Below, one piece after another: positions 1 through 8,110 of a DNA stretch of 36,315 nucleotides. Position 1 is the stretch's first letter, and every line of letters begins with the position of its first letter. Position numbers and translations under genes: made by a program. This DNA is from Actinomycetes bacterium (lineage in GTDB: Bacteria; Actinomycetota; Acidimicrobiia; Acidimicrobiales; JAMCPL01): the NCBI GenBank assembly GCA_021846515.1, contig JAJZWU010000021.1, positions 1 to 36,315 on the forward strand, read 5' to 3'. The notes under the pieces are model-generated. The model saw only the letters and a list, made by a program, of their open reading frames with translations, had not been told where the DNA came from and ran no database searches.

Positions 1-163
1 CTAGACACCTACCAACCTATAGATAACGTGTGGTCGACACCGGCTTAACCTGTGGTCTATCTCGTAATCATCTCGTATTTGGGCAGGTCATAGCCAAATG
101 TGAAGACATCACTCTTCTGCGGGTGCTTGTGCGGCATACCTGCCGATATTTGCCCTCACCAAA

Positions 164-1042
164 TTAGACCAGATGCGCCTCGAAGAAGCTACCCAACCTG
201 TCGAGTGCTTCTGCGGACTCGGGAGAATTGGGGGAGAACTGCTGAAATACATGCATACACCCATCAAACTCATCAAATGTGACTAGATTGTTATCCCGCC
301 TGAAGAGACGAAGTGAGTCATCATAGAGCACTTCCTCGGTACCCACTTGTATGTAGATAGGAGGCAACCCGGATAGATCGGCAAAAAGTGGTGATGCCAG
401 CGGTACCTTGGGATCCATACCATTCAAATAATACGATACCCACTGCACCAGCTGCGCTCTATCCGCTACAGGATCTCTATCTGCGCGATGATCAAGCGAT
501 TCACCACTCAAGGTAAGATCAAGCCACGGAGACAGAAGTGCCGCTGCCTTGGCGGTCATTATTCCCTCATCTCTTAATGCGACTAGCAATGCCAACGCCA
601 GGCCTCCACCTGCGGAGTCTCCGGCTACACCTACCGGAACACCTGATTTGGCAATCTCTTTGTAAGCAGTCTTGGCAGATTCAAGCGCAGCAGGAAACGG
701 GTTCTCCGGAGCAAGTGGATAATCGACCAAATATACAGCACTTGAAGTAGCAGAAGTTATCCTGGATGCAAGCTCTCTGTGAGACTGCAAGCTGCCGATT
801 ACATATCCGCCTCCATGGAAGTACACAATGGCACGATCCATATCTGACTGATTACGATATATCTTCTCTGCTCTGACACCACCCAGTTCTACCTCTTCAA
901 CGGTTATGCCTGGCTCTATGGGATAGGCATTACCGATCTGGTCATATAGCATTCTCATATCCTGCACGGTCATGGTGTCCACATCAAGTGGCCCAATCTG
1001 ACGCAACAGGCTAATGGTCTGCGTAATCTGTTCACTCGGCAT
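164..1042 (-). CDS. Alpha/beta hydrolase, hormone-sensitive-lipase (HSL) type esterase
   Basis: Predicted cytoplasmic serine esterase of 292 residues, the usual length for this family. The oxyanion-hole motif HGGG is at residues 76-79, the nucleophile elbow GDSAG at 141-145 (Ser143), a likely catalytic Asp in LYDDS near 241, and the His in CMHVF at 264. The order HGGG, GDSAG, D, H is that of the alpha/beta hydrolase fold-3 (HSL) family, which cleaves short-chain carboxyl esters; the natural substrate cannot be told. No signal peptide or membrane segment is visible. A GGAGG lies about 13 nt before the ATG, farther than usual, so translation may be weak or coupled. It follows the 1145-2722 gene on the same strand by about 100 nt and may share its transcript. 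Family call firm, substrate unknown. Confidence 0.9.
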   Translation of the reverse strand: MPSEQITQTISLLRQIGPLDVDTMTVQDMRMLYDQIGNAYPIEPGITVEEVELGGVRAEKIYRNQSDMDRAIVYFHGGGYVIGSLQSHRELASRITSATSSAVYLVDYPLAPENPFPAALESAKTAYKEIAKSGVPVGVAGDSAGGGLALALLVALRDEGIMTAKAAALLSPWLDLTLSGESLDHRADRDPVADRAQLVQWVSYYLNGMDPKVPLASPLFADLSGLPPIYIQVGTEEVLYDDSLRLFRRDNNLVTFDEFDGCMHVFQQFSPNSPESAEALDRLGSFFEAHLV

Positions 1043-1144
1043 AATTAACTGTCATCCTCCGTTCTCCTTACTAGCCAATATGTGGCAGACCAACTACTCC
1101 TCTTGTCCGTCGATCCATCCCCCAGCTTACCATTATGACAACAG

Positions 1145-2722
1145 TTATGACAGTAAGGTTTTACCCCCTGAACTGGAGCTTGGCGGAACAGTAACGGGCG
1201 GAACGTGACCATCCGACAGGTCATGATTAGCACTTACCAACCTATGCTCCATCACAGTTACGATACTGCCAAAAAAAGGTGCCTGCACGTCAGGTATCTG
1301 AATCATTAATTCGCTTTCGAATCTCCCCAACGCTATAAAAGCAACCTGTGTATAGAACGGGATAACTGCAGCCACCCCGTTGCTTTTGATATTCACATCT
1401 ACAGGAATCATCATCTGTATACCTTTTACACCTGGAACTATGGGAAGTGGCATCGCATAAGCTGGGGATGGATCAGTAACAGAACCTGGCGATGAGCCTA
1501 TAGCTGCTTGCACAATAACTATCTTTTGCAAGCAAACGGGATACTTGGGATTTTCTAAAAACGAAAGCTGCTCAGCAACATATTGGTCATTGGGCAGGAT
1601 TTGTACTTGCGAATCTGCCTGAACCATACCATTACCCGCCGGACCAGCAGTAAATGTCTGAGATGTAGTAGATACGGTACCGGGGGGATTCACTCCATCT
1701 GCAATACCATTTAATTGCGCCACCGGTACCCCGAGACAAGCTGCAAACTGAGATTTTTCCTGGGCTTGTTGAGCCTTGCTTGGCTGATCCGAGCTGTTAC
1801 TGCTGTTGCAAGAGCTACCACATACCCGCCAAGTGGAAGGAAAGTCGGAAAGAACAATGTTGGCGCTTTGAGCTATATCATGCAATTGGGTGCCGGATAG
1901 ATGTACATCGGGAGGTAGGGATGTCGATGGAGTATGCGAGGTGGATGCAGGTGCTCGAGAAGATGGGGCGAGTGATGGAGTTTGGCTACTTGCCGTGTTG
2001 GACGATCTGCCTGACCTGGTCAGGTACCATCCACCTATCCCACCGCCTCCCAAGACAATCAGAATTACCAACGCAATAATAAACGACTTACTCGGAACTC
2101 TTCGTGCATTCTTATGCTTGGAAATACCTGAAAAACTCGGGGGTGCATACCCTGGCGCCGGAGAGTAGCTGGCCGGCTGCATTGCTGGGGGTTGCATTGA
2201 GGGAAGCGTCGGCGGTTGCATGGTGAGCGGTTGCGGCATTGGCGGCAGTATAGTTGGGGGCTGTTGTGCAGACGAAGGTTGTGGGGGTTGCATCATTGGG
2301 GGTATGGCGGGCGGATTTTGCATTGGCGGTTGCATGGTGGGCGGTTGCATAATTGGGTACTGCGGCTGTGACACGGCGGGCACATAATAGTTCTTCATAC
2401 TGTTCAGCGCCTCGCCAATTGAAGCAACGTTTTCTGCAGAAATAGAGTCAGCTGGAACAAGGAACTTGGTCGATCCGGAGGCTGAAAACACATCCAACGC
2501 CCAAGCATTCCTACCGTCCGGCAACATGACTTGGGATCCCCACAAAAAAGAAGAAATGTTCTGCCACTGAATGCTTCGCTCGCCATCTCGAAGGCTGGCA
2601 ATTGTAATGCCACGTCCATCTACTACAAGCGACAACCCATCAATAGTCACCGGACCACTGGCCCCCTGACCCATAAGAACTACATTACTAAAACTTATGC
2701 CATCACTATTTTGGAATACCAC
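1145..2722 (-). CDS. Bitopic membrane protein: N-terminal PH-like domain, Met/Gln/Pro-repeat linker, outer domain
   Basis: A 525-residue protein of unknown function. Residues 1-110 form a compact, strand-rich domain that resembles small PH-like domains by its hydrophobic pattern (inference only). Residues 120-195 are a low-complexity linker of MQPP-like repeats. A basic KHKNARR stretch precedes a single transmembrane helix at about 214-234, followed by a Ser/Thr/Pro-rich spacer (about 236-275) and a 250-residue outer domain with four cysteines in its first half. The basic flank places the N-terminus in the cytoplasm. This layout (inner domain, linker, TM, S/T spacer, outer domain) parallels the sigma-factor fusion at 25214-26965, suggesting a sensor or scaffold. 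The start is GTG; no convincing SD is visible. Same strand as both neighbours. Confidence 0.75.
   Translation of the reverse strand: MVFQNSDGISFSNVVLMGQGASGPVTIDGLSLVVDGRGITIASLRDGERSIQWQNISSFLWGSQVMLPDGRNAWALDVFSASGSTKFLVPADSISAENVASIGEALNSMKNYYVPAVSQPQYPIMQPPTMQPPMQNPPAIPPMMQPPQPSSAQQPPTILPPMPQPLTMQPPTLPSMQPPAMQPASYSPAPGYAPPSFSGISKHKNARRVPSKSFIIALVILIVLGGGGIGGWYLTRSGRSSNTASSQTPSLAPSSRAPASTSHTPSTSLPPDVHLSGTQLHDIAQSANIVLSDFPSTWRVCGSSCNSSNSSDQPSKAQQAQEKSQFAACLGVPVAQLNGIADGVNPPGTVSTTSQTFTAGPAGNGMVQADSQVQILPNDQYVAEQLSFLENPKYPVCLQKIVIVQAAIGSSPGSVTDPSPAYAMPLPIVPGVKGIQMMIPVDVNIKSNGVAAVIPFYTQVAFIALGRFESELMIQIPDVQAPFFGSIVTVMEHRLVSANHDLSDGHVPPVTVPPSSSSGGKTLLS
2170..2365 (-). repeat. Imperfect coding repeats for Met-Gln-Pro-Pro motifs
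   Basis: A degenerate short repeat inside the 525-residue membrane protein. Read on the plus strand it consists of recurring 'gcggttgcat' / 'gggggttgcat' blocks that encode MQPP, MQNPP and related peptides on the minus strand. Such stretches tend to vary in copy number between strains; here they make an extended cytoplasmic linker before the membrane helix. Confidence 0.7.
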
Positions 2723-2806
2723 ATACTGAACAATATCACATTATGAACATGATTACTCAAGAAGCCCTTAATACGATCCCCCCGAAAGATCACTCCGCTG
2801 CTTCAG

Positions 2807-3868
2807 TCAAAGGCGTACTTTGGGTACCGGTTGTCCACGCCTTGCAGCCTCGTTACGAAGGCGGGGGCGAAGCTTATACCCCTTGCGAAGAAAATCTATA
2901 GACATAGCAAGCTGGTTACCGGCAAGACTCCAATCACCAAGAAGCTTATCTACCTGAAAATCAGCCATCAAATCTCCCTCACTCGCAGTCTCTTCCCCGC
3001 CAGCAGCCATTCCCCTGCCCGCAATGACACCATCCCCCACAACAGACCCCGAATTACCCACAGGAACAACCCTACCGACGAAAGTACGATTTTGCTGGCT
3101 GGTAAAGTTGTCCGGATGGGCATGAAATGTCACGCATGCATTACCGGGTTTGACGGGTAGGGCGCCCCTTCCAAGCCTCAACGAAAACCCATGGGTATTT
3201 CTCTCTGCCCCTACTACCGGCTGGCATGCCGGGAAGCCCTCACCATCCACGGTAGTAAGATCACAAAGATAATTCTCTTTACCGGATACAACCACATCAG
3301 CCGCATCCTGCCAAGATGCAGGTGGATCTATCCATGGTCTTGGAGGCCTGCCGTGGGGAGCCGGATCGGAAGAAGGAGTAGCGACATCGTCGCCGACTCT
3401 GTATATAAAAGGCTCTCCTGCCAGTGTTCTGTCTTCCCATTGATATATCCGCACAGGAGTGACCTCAATCCATATCCTGGCAAAGTACCAAGGCATCATG
3501 CGTAAGGCAAAACGGGGCTTCCCCTTATATGCATCGGGCAACTTAGATAGAGTAAGCTTGACATAACGGTCTGTATTTGCCTGAATGTCACTATCTCTGA
3601 CCGCAGCAAATCCCTGTATCATAACAACAGGAGGATCTGGTAAATTGCAACCTATCGGGTCCCCATAGAGCAGGCATACCTTTGGGTTTCGTCTTGCACG
3701 TTCGGCCTTTGCAGGATAGGTCAGTCCTGTAGAGACATCCAATGTATCATGTTTACTACCCACATAAGGTGTCGTAGGCACACAGATAGGCACACCGCCA
3801 CGGGTCAGGCTGGCGTATTCTACAGTCACTGAATTATCGAAAAGCGGCATAAGCTTATCAGGCAACAT
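2807..3868 (-). CDS. Two-domain FMN-binding split-barrel protein (pyridoxamine 5'-phosphate oxidase-like)
   Basis: A 353-residue protein. The first 150 residues follow the split-barrel pattern of the pyridoxamine-phosphate-oxidase superfamily: a strand reading 'EYASLTRGGVPICVPTTPY', then 'ARRNPKVCLLYGD' and 'VVMIQGFAAVRD', the usual order of barrel strands that contact flavin. The second half (from about 185) repeats the pattern ('YLCDLTTVDGEGFPACQPV', 'ACVTFHAH', 'FVGRVVPVG'), so this looks like a tandem or degenerate double barrel. Members bind FMN, F420 or haem; the ligand cannot be assigned. The start ATG sits 6 nt after a TATTCT box (3875-3880), suggesting a leaderless message. Divergent from the kinase-like gene at 3972, sharing a 100-nt regulatory gap. 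Confidence 0.75.
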   Translation of the reverse strand: MLPDKLMPLFDNSVTVEYASLTRGGVPICVPTTPYVGSKHDTLDVSTGLTYPAKAERARRNPKVCLLYGDPIGCNLPDPPVVMIQGFAAVRDSDIQANTDRYVKLTLSKLPDAYKGKPRFALRMMPWYFARIWIEVTPVRIYQWEDRTLAGEPFIYRVGDDVATPSSDPAPHGRPPRPWIDPPASWQDAADVVVSGKENYLCDLTTVDGEGFPACQPVVGAERNTHGFSLRLGRGALPVKPGNACVTFHAHPDNFTSQQNRTFVGRVVPVGNSGSVVGDGVIAGRGMAAGGEETASEGDLMADFQVDKLLGDWSLAGNQLAMSIDFLRKGYKLRPRLRNEAARRGQPVPKVRL

Positions 3869-3874
3869 TCCCTT

Positions 3875-3880
3875 AGAATA
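3875..3880 (-). promoter_or_regulatory. -10 box for the FMN-barrel gene, placing +1 at the ATG
   Basis: TATTCT on the minus strand, separated by exactly 6 nt from the ATG at 3868. The spacing puts the transcription start on or next to the start codon, as in leaderless actinobacterial genes. No clear -35 element. Confidence 0.4.
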
Positions 3881-3912
3881 ACACAGTTATTGCCCTTCCT
3901 CCGGTATTGTCC

Positions 3913-3945
3913 CTATGTGCGCCACCCTTATCCCTCTGCACATAG
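3913..3945. promoter_or_regulatory. Perfect 8-bp inverted repeat between divergent genes (candidate operator)
   Basis: CTATGTGC at 3913-3920 and its exact inverse GCACATAG at 3938-3945, with 17 nt between. It lies midway between the divergent starts at 3868 and 3972 and abuts the plus-strand -10 region, a position where one dimeric regulator could control both sides. No regulator gene is adjacent, so this is an inference from symmetry and position. Confidence 0.4.
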
Positions 3946-3959
3946 TGGCTTAACCGCGC

Positions 3960-3965
3960 TACACT
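3960..3965 (+). promoter_or_regulatory. -10 box for the kinase-like operon, placing +1 at the ATG
   Basis: TACACT followed by 6 nt and the ATG at 3972. There is no Shine-Dalgarno sequence before this ATG, which fits a leaderless transcript for the first gene of the plus-strand cluster. Confidence 0.45.
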
Positions 3966-3971
3966 GGCTCC

Positions 3972-5012
3972 ATGAGCGATGCCACAACCATGCCTGATCC
4001 ATCCGATGCTGCACAGTGGGTGGAGCACAACGTAGAAGGCGCAACACCACCTTTCTCTTTCGAGCTAATTGCAGGCGGTCGATCGAACCTCACATACCAG
4101 GTAACAGATGCCAACGGCAATAAATACGCTCTCAGAAGACCACCCACTGGTAACGTATTGCCGACCGCCCACAACATGGCACGTGAATACAGAGTAATTT
4201 CGGCCCTATGGCCTACCGTGGTGCCGGTAGCCCATCCTCTGGCGCTCTGCGAAGATCCAGACATTATAGGTGCACCATTTTATGTAATGAGCTTTCTGGA
4301 TGGGCTGGTTATTCGTGATGGGATCGATTGCAAGGACAACCTGAGCCATGATACTCGTTTGCATACAAGCCAGTCCATGGTAACCACTCTCTCTTCCCTT
4401 CACAAGCAAGACATTGACACGATAGGATTGGGCGATCTCGGTCCAAAAGAAGCCTACATAGAGCGCCAGCTAAAACGATGGATTGGCCAGTACGAGTCTT
4501 CTATGCAGTCAATCGGGAAGGAGCATAATGAAAACGACCCGGTCATTGCAGCTCATAAAATACTGCTTAAGCATATTCCGGCAGTACAGCAGGTTAGCCT
4601 GGTACATGGAGACTACCGACTGGATAACCTGGTCATCGATCAAAGTGGCTCGGTAGTTGGCATACTTGATTGGGAGATATGCGCTCTGGGCGACCCGCTG
4701 GCTGATGTTGGGTTACTGCTGGTCTATTGGGCAGAGAAAGAGGATGAATCTCCGCTCGTAGAACATCCAGCTACCGCGCTGGATGGGTTCTTGTCCCGTA
4801 GCGAGCTTATAGACCTCTATGCAACGGAATCGGGGTTGGATTTGACCGATATTGGGTACTATATGTCTTTCGGCTACTGGAAACTGGCTTGCATACTATC
4901 AGGAGTGTATGCGAGATATACTCTGGGGGCAACCGGAGGGGACACTACAAGTGTAGACAGGTATGCCACCACTATTACCTGGCTGGCACACCAGGCGCTT
5001 GAAAGGCTCTGA
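3972..5012 (+). CDS. Phosphotransferase (APH/ACAD10-type kinase-like fold) family protein
   Basis: A 346-residue cytoplasmic protein with the aminoglycoside-phosphotransferase fold. The catalytic loop is HGDYRLDN (residues 212-219) and the metal-binding segment is ILDWEICALGDPLADVG (about 231-247, Asp233). The N-lobe 'GGRSNLTYQV' (35-44) matches the nucleotide-loop region. This combination is typical of the branch found alone or fused to acyl-CoA dehydrogenases (ACAD10/11-like), whose members phosphorylate hydroxyacyl-CoA or other small hydroxylated compounds; drug resistance is not implied. First gene of a plus-strand cluster (SemiSWEET-like, PAC2, nitroreductase follow). It appears to be leaderless. 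Confidence 0.88.
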   Translation: MSDATTMPDPSDAAQWVEHNVEGATPPFSFELIAGGRSNLTYQVTDANGNKYALRRPPTGNVLPTAHNMAREYRVISALWPTVVPVAHPLALCEDPDIIGAPFYVMSFLDGLVIRDGIDCKDNLSHDTRLHTSQSMVTTLSSLHKQDIDTIGLGDLGPKEAYIERQLKRWIGQYESSMQSIGKEHNENDPVIAAHKILLKHIPAVQQVSLVHGDYRLDNLVIDQSGSVVGILDWEICALGDPLADVGLLLVYWAEKEDESPLVEHPATALDGFLSRSELIDLYATESGLDLTDIGYYMSFGYWKLACILSGVYARYTLGATGGDTTSVDRYATTITWLAHQALERL

Positions 5013-5075
5013 CCAAGGTCTGTAATTTGGCTAAGTGGAATGACCTGGTGAGATCTGACCAGAATTTGGCAATAA

Positions 5076-5405
5076 GTGATCACATTAAGTGTTAGCCTGA
5101 TATATATGGTTACTGTTTTTGGAATCGTGGCTTCATCTCTTACGACCGCATGTTGGGCACCACAGGTCTACAGGACTTTACATACCCATAGCGCAAAAGA
5201 CTTCTCGTGGCCATACCTGCTTATATTTACCATTGGTATCTCGGGATGGGTAGTATATGGTCTTATGCTTCACAACTACATAATCTGGGTCAGCAATGGA
5301 ATTGTTGAGCTCTGTGCGCTATCTGTCATAGCAGTAAAGGTACACTCGCCAGTTAACCATAGCCACACGCCTATATATAACAGCGTAAATGGAGCACCGG
5401 AGTAG
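5076..5405 (+). CDS. SemiSWEET/PQ-loop-type small membrane transporter
   Basis: A 109-residue hydrophobic protein with three predicted helices (about 8-30, 44-63, 68-88). The segment WAPQVYRTLHTHSAKDFSW carries the PQ motif at the end of helix 1 followed by the polar loop typical of bacterial SemiSWEETs, which work as dimers to move sugars or small solutes by facilitated diffusion. The substrate is unknown. The frame opens with GTG at 5076; an in-frame ATG at 5106 would give 99 residues and begin nearer to helix 1. Neither has a convincing SD. The stop lies 2 nt before the PAC2 gene, so the two are surely cotranscribed. Confidence 0.85.
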   Translation: MITLSVSLIYMVTVFGIVASSLTTACWAPQVYRTLHTHSAKDFSWPYLLIFTIGISGWVVYGLMLHNYIIWVSNGIVELCALSVIAVKVHSPVNHSHTPIYNSVNGAPE

Positions 5406-5407
5406 CC

Positions 5408-6688
5408 ATGGCACATTACGACATACTTGATCACAAGCAGATTAACAATCCTGTACTTGTAGTAGCCACGGAAGGATGGTTGGATGCAGGCAATGCGGTC
5501 ACTATAGCTGTAAGCATGATGGCATCTGACAATAACAGTGAATACAGCAGGCGTATTTTATCGCAAAACAATCTACCTGCTATAACCACGATCGACCTGA
5601 CCCCAGGCGAAACAGGATTGTCCGATGTCAGAGTAGTCGCCACCTTTGATGACGATTTCTTCCTGGATCGCCGCGCGAGGAGACCTATCGTCCAGATTAC
5701 CGATGGCATCAGTGAGGCCCCTATGTGGCCGGCTACTCATATGCTTGCCGGGAAGGATCTTGAGGGGAAAGACATCTGCTACCTGATCGGGCCAGAGCCT
5801 GACTTTCATTGGAACGAATTCGTAAACTCGGTACTGTCTATCTGTAACGACCTTGGTGTCAGGATGGCAGTCGGCCTGGGAGCCTTCCCCGCTCCTGTTC
5901 CCCACACAAGACCAGTACGCCTGGCTGCCACCGCTGAAAGCCGTTACGGCAATCTGGCCAGAAAAATAGGTGTAGTACGTGGAACCATACAAGTTCCCAG
6001 CGGGATATGGGGTATCCTTGAGCAGGCCATCCCAGATCTATCAATCCCGGCAGTAGGTCTCTGGGCTCGTGTACCTCATTATGTGGCATCGATGTCTTTT
6101 CCACCTGCCAGCTTAGCGCTTGTTAACGGGCTATGTGAAGTAGCCGACCTATCACTGCCTATAGACAGCCTGATGGCCGCATCCGACAAAACGCTTAATC
6201 GGATTAACGACATGATGAACAGATCGGAAGAGCACTCAAAAATGGTACAAGACCTGGAGCAACACTTGGATGACTCAGAGGGAAACCCGCTGGACATAGG
6301 CCAAATTCCGACCGGAGACGAAATCGCAACCGAGCTGGAGCGTTACCTCCATATAGGTCACCTTCTTGACCAGGATAACGACTCGGAAGCTGACATAATT
6401 CACTTGGATACGAGATTGTCGGCAAGAGAAGGGAATGGGGGGCGCGATAAAGCCAACAGGACTACAGCTGGGGATAATGCTGGCAATGGCCAGGATGATG
6501 AGTACTGGGACGAGGATGAGTGGGAGGACGAAGAGGAAGACGATGATGACGAGGGCGACGACGAGGAAGATGAAGACTGGGATGAAGATGATGAAGGGCA
6601 ATATTTTTCCAATCCCGTAGGGCCGTTTTTGTGGGATGACGAGGACGAAGACTGGGATGACGATGATGATGGCGAAGACGATGATTGA
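5408..6688 (+). CDS. PAC2-family (proteasome-assembly-chaperone-like) protein with long acidic C-terminal tail
   Basis: A 426-residue protein. Residues 1 to about 280 match the PAC2 family: an N-terminal 'NPVLVVATEGWLDAGNA', then 'YLIGPEPDFHW', 'GLGAFPAPVPHTRP', 'IWGILEQ' and 'VGLWARVPHYV'. Actinobacterial PAC2 proteins are common but their biochemical role is poorly known. From about residue 350 the sequence becomes extremely acidic: two Asp/Glu/Trp blocks flank a short neutral insert QYFSNPVGPFLW. Such a tail could bind a basic partner or a metal, or mimic nucleic acid. The ATG has a GGAG about 6 nt upstream, lying inside the end of the SemiSWEET-like gene, implying coupling. No C-terminal HbYX proteasome-docking motif is seen. 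Confidence 0.88.
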   Translation: MAHYDILDHKQINNPVLVVATEGWLDAGNAVTIAVSMMASDNNSEYSRRILSQNNLPAITTIDLTPGETGLSDVRVVATFDDDFFLDRRARRPIVQITDGISEAPMWPATHMLAGKDLEGKDICYLIGPEPDFHWNEFVNSVLSICNDLGVRMAVGLGAFPAPVPHTRPVRLAATAESRYGNLARKIGVVRGTIQVPSGIWGILEQAIPDLSIPAVGLWARVPHYVASMSFPPASLALVNGLCEVADLSLPIDSLMAASDKTLNRINDMMNRSEEHSKMVQDLEQHLDDSEGNPLDIGQIPTGDEIATELERYLHIGHLLDQDNDSEADIIHLDTRLSAREGNGGRDKANRTTAGDNAGNGQDDEYWDEDEWEDEEEDDDDEGDDEEDEDWDEDDEGQYFSNPVGPFLWDDEDEDWDDDDDGEDDD

Positions 6689-6743
6689 GCACAATCGCGC
6701 TTAAAGATCGTAAGCCACTTCGTATGGAGCAGGTGTTCTAGTA

Positions 6744-7364
6744 GTGGAGTTGTTCCAAGCCATCCAGCAGAGGAGAATGGTCAGAAGCTTCTCGGCAAAA
6801 CCCATACCCGGCGATACAATAGACGCGCTTATATCTTATGCTCGCAAGGCTCCGAGTGCTGGCAACACTCCAGGATGGGCTGCAATTACCTTAACGGACA
6901 CCCACTCTATGTCATTATTCTGGGATGCGGTTACAGATGCCGAGTGGAGAGCAACATCGAGAAGATGGAATGGGTTGTCGAAAGCTCCTGCAGCCATCGT
7001 CATGCTCACAAACCCAATCAACTACACAGACAGGTACAGCATGCCAGACAAGTCCTCATCTGGATTGGGCAATCCACCCCATGGTGATGGAGAAAGTGCA
7101 TGGCCTGTCCCATACTGGTTCGTAGATGCCGGGTTTGCTTCGATGCTAATAATGCTTGGTGCACAAGAGGCTGGGTTGGGTGCACTTTTTCTGGGCAACT
7201 TTCGAGGAGAAGGCCGCCTTAAGGAGGTGCTCGGTATACCTGACCCATGGCGTTACGCAGGTACTATCTTGCTAGGATATGATGACGGAAACGGCCATGC
7301 CTCACCTTCTATAAAGAACAAACGAGCAAATCTGGTATTTAATGGTCGCTGGCAAGAGCAGTAA
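6744..7364 (+). CDS. Nitroreductase family protein
   Basis: A 206-residue FMN-dependent oxidoreductase of the nitroreductase fold. The N-terminal 'IQQRRMVRSFSAKPI' carries the usual RRSVR-like FMN-phosphate contact, followed by 'ARKAPSAGNTPGW' with the conserved APSAGN turn, and a C-terminal 'GLGALFLGNF...VLGIPDPWRYAGTILLGY' block. Members reduce nitroaromatics, quinones or dehalogenate with NAD(P)H; the substrate is unknown. The frame opens at GTG 6744, 55 nt after the PAC2 gene, without a strong SD. The last 9 codons and stop lie in a 72-bp unit that is repeated directly behind the gene (7333-7510). Confidence 0.88.
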   Translation: MELFQAIQQRRMVRSFSAKPIPGDTIDALISYARKAPSAGNTPGWAAITLTDTHSMSLFWDAVTDAEWRATSRRWNGLSKAPAAIVMLTNPINYTDRYSMPDKSSSGLGNPPHGDGESAWPVPYWFVDAGFASMLIMLGAQEAGLGALFLGNFRGEGRLKEVLGIPDPWRYAGTILLGYDDGNGHASPSIKNKRANLVFNGRWQEQ

Positions 7365-7510
7365 CTTGGGTCTTGCATACCTGTTTGCGAACCCATTGGC
7401 TGCCTGGTATTTAATGGTCGCTGGCAACAACAGTAACTTGGGTCTTGCATACCTGTTTGCGAACCCATTGGCTGCCTGGTATTTAATGGTCGCTGGCAAC
7501 AACAGTAACT
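7333..7510 (+). repeat. 72-bp tandem repeat duplicating the nitroreductase 3' end (2 full units + 34 bp)
   Basis: Units start at 7333, 7405 and 7477; the third ends at 7510. Each begins 'tggtatttaatggtcgctgg' and holds the last codons and stop of the nitroreductase. The two full units are nearly identical (the visible change is 'aagagcag' to 'aacaacag'), so the duplication is recent. Because 72 is 24 codons, other frames stay open through the array, producing spurious ORFs on both strands. There are no spacers, so it is not a CRISPR array. Confidence 0.95.
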
Positions 7511-7544
7511 GCAAAGGAGAAAGGTAGTACAAGAATAAAGATGC

Positions 7545-7572
7545 TTGTCATGTATTAGAAGTGTGTTATACT
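7545..7572 (+). promoter_or_regulatory. Sigma-70-type promoter for a leaderless gene at 7580
   Basis: TTGTCA (7545-7550), a 16-bp spacer and TATACT (7567-7572). The ATG at 7580 is 7 nt after the -10, so the transcript should start at or beside the start codon. This is the best -35/-10 pair in the window. Confidence 0.65.
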
Positions 7573-7579
7573 ATATTAC

Positions 7580-8110
7580 ATGTCATTTCATTCAAATGAA
7601 GTTGCCTCGCCTGCCACTACTGCCAGAACAGCGGCTGAAACTGACCTGCTCTCTGCCTGCAATTCAGTAATGATCCTTCCGTGGATTGATCCCCTTGCAG
7701 ATCCATGCGGTCACGACCCACGTTCTACCTACACCGAGATGTTCTGGCTGGGCACACTGGGCCCAACTGTCACCTGGTTGATTCGTTTTACGGCCTACCT
7801 ACTGGATGGATACCCTCAGGGGATAACAGTACATCCTGATGAAATCTGCCTACGCATAGGTATCGGATGCGGTACAGGACCAAATAGCGCTCTCATGAAA
7901 GCCGTGCGGCGCTGTATCCGGTTTGAACTGGCCAGGTTGCCCCTGCCGGTGGAACCTCATAGATACTCTGGCGAACACGCCTCCAATAGCACTCTCACAC
8001 TTGAGGTACGAAAAAGATTACCTCTGTTGCCGGTAAAATACCTTGACAGACTACCCGAACAGATGAGGAAGTTCCATGAACGTTACGTTCATGACCTCAT
8101 TACGGCATGA
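7580..8110 (+). CDS. Conserved-looking protein of unknown function
   Basis: A 176-residue soluble protein that I do not recognise. It has a hydrophobic core segment 'EMFWLGTLGPTVTWLIRFTAYLL' followed by 'IGIGCGTGPNSALMKAVRRCIRFELARL', which looks like a helical bundle and has a flavour of a winged-helix or replication-initiator-like fold, but no motif fixes this. Rich in Arg at the C-terminus. It has its own strong promoter (7545-7572) and appears leaderless. Its 3' end overlaps the ppdK 3' end by 22 bp in convergent orientation. Base usage resembles its neighbours. Confidence 0.7.
   Translation: MSFHSNEVASPATTARTAAETDLLSACNSVMILPWIDPLADPCGHDPRSTYTEMFWLGTLGPTVTWLIRFTAYLLDGYPQGITVHPDEICLRIGIGCGTGPNSALMKAVRRCIRFELARLPLPVEPHRYSGEHASNSTLTLEVRKRLPLLPVKYLDRLPEQMRKFHERYVHDLITA

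Noticed and set aside
6275-6694. Minus-strand ORFs opposite the PAC2 acidic tail (poly-Ser, Ile/Val-rich or His/Arg-rich)
   Set aside because: They are the antisense reading of a GAC/GAT/GAG-rich coding tail; the plus frame matches a known family.
7333-7510. CRISPR-like array
   Set aside because: Units are contiguous tandem copies without unique spacers, and they hold the end of a gene.
7253-7532. Open frames of 60-76 codons on both strands across the 72-bp repeats
   Set aside because: They arise because the repeat length is a multiple of three and lacks stops in several frames; no start signals or family features.
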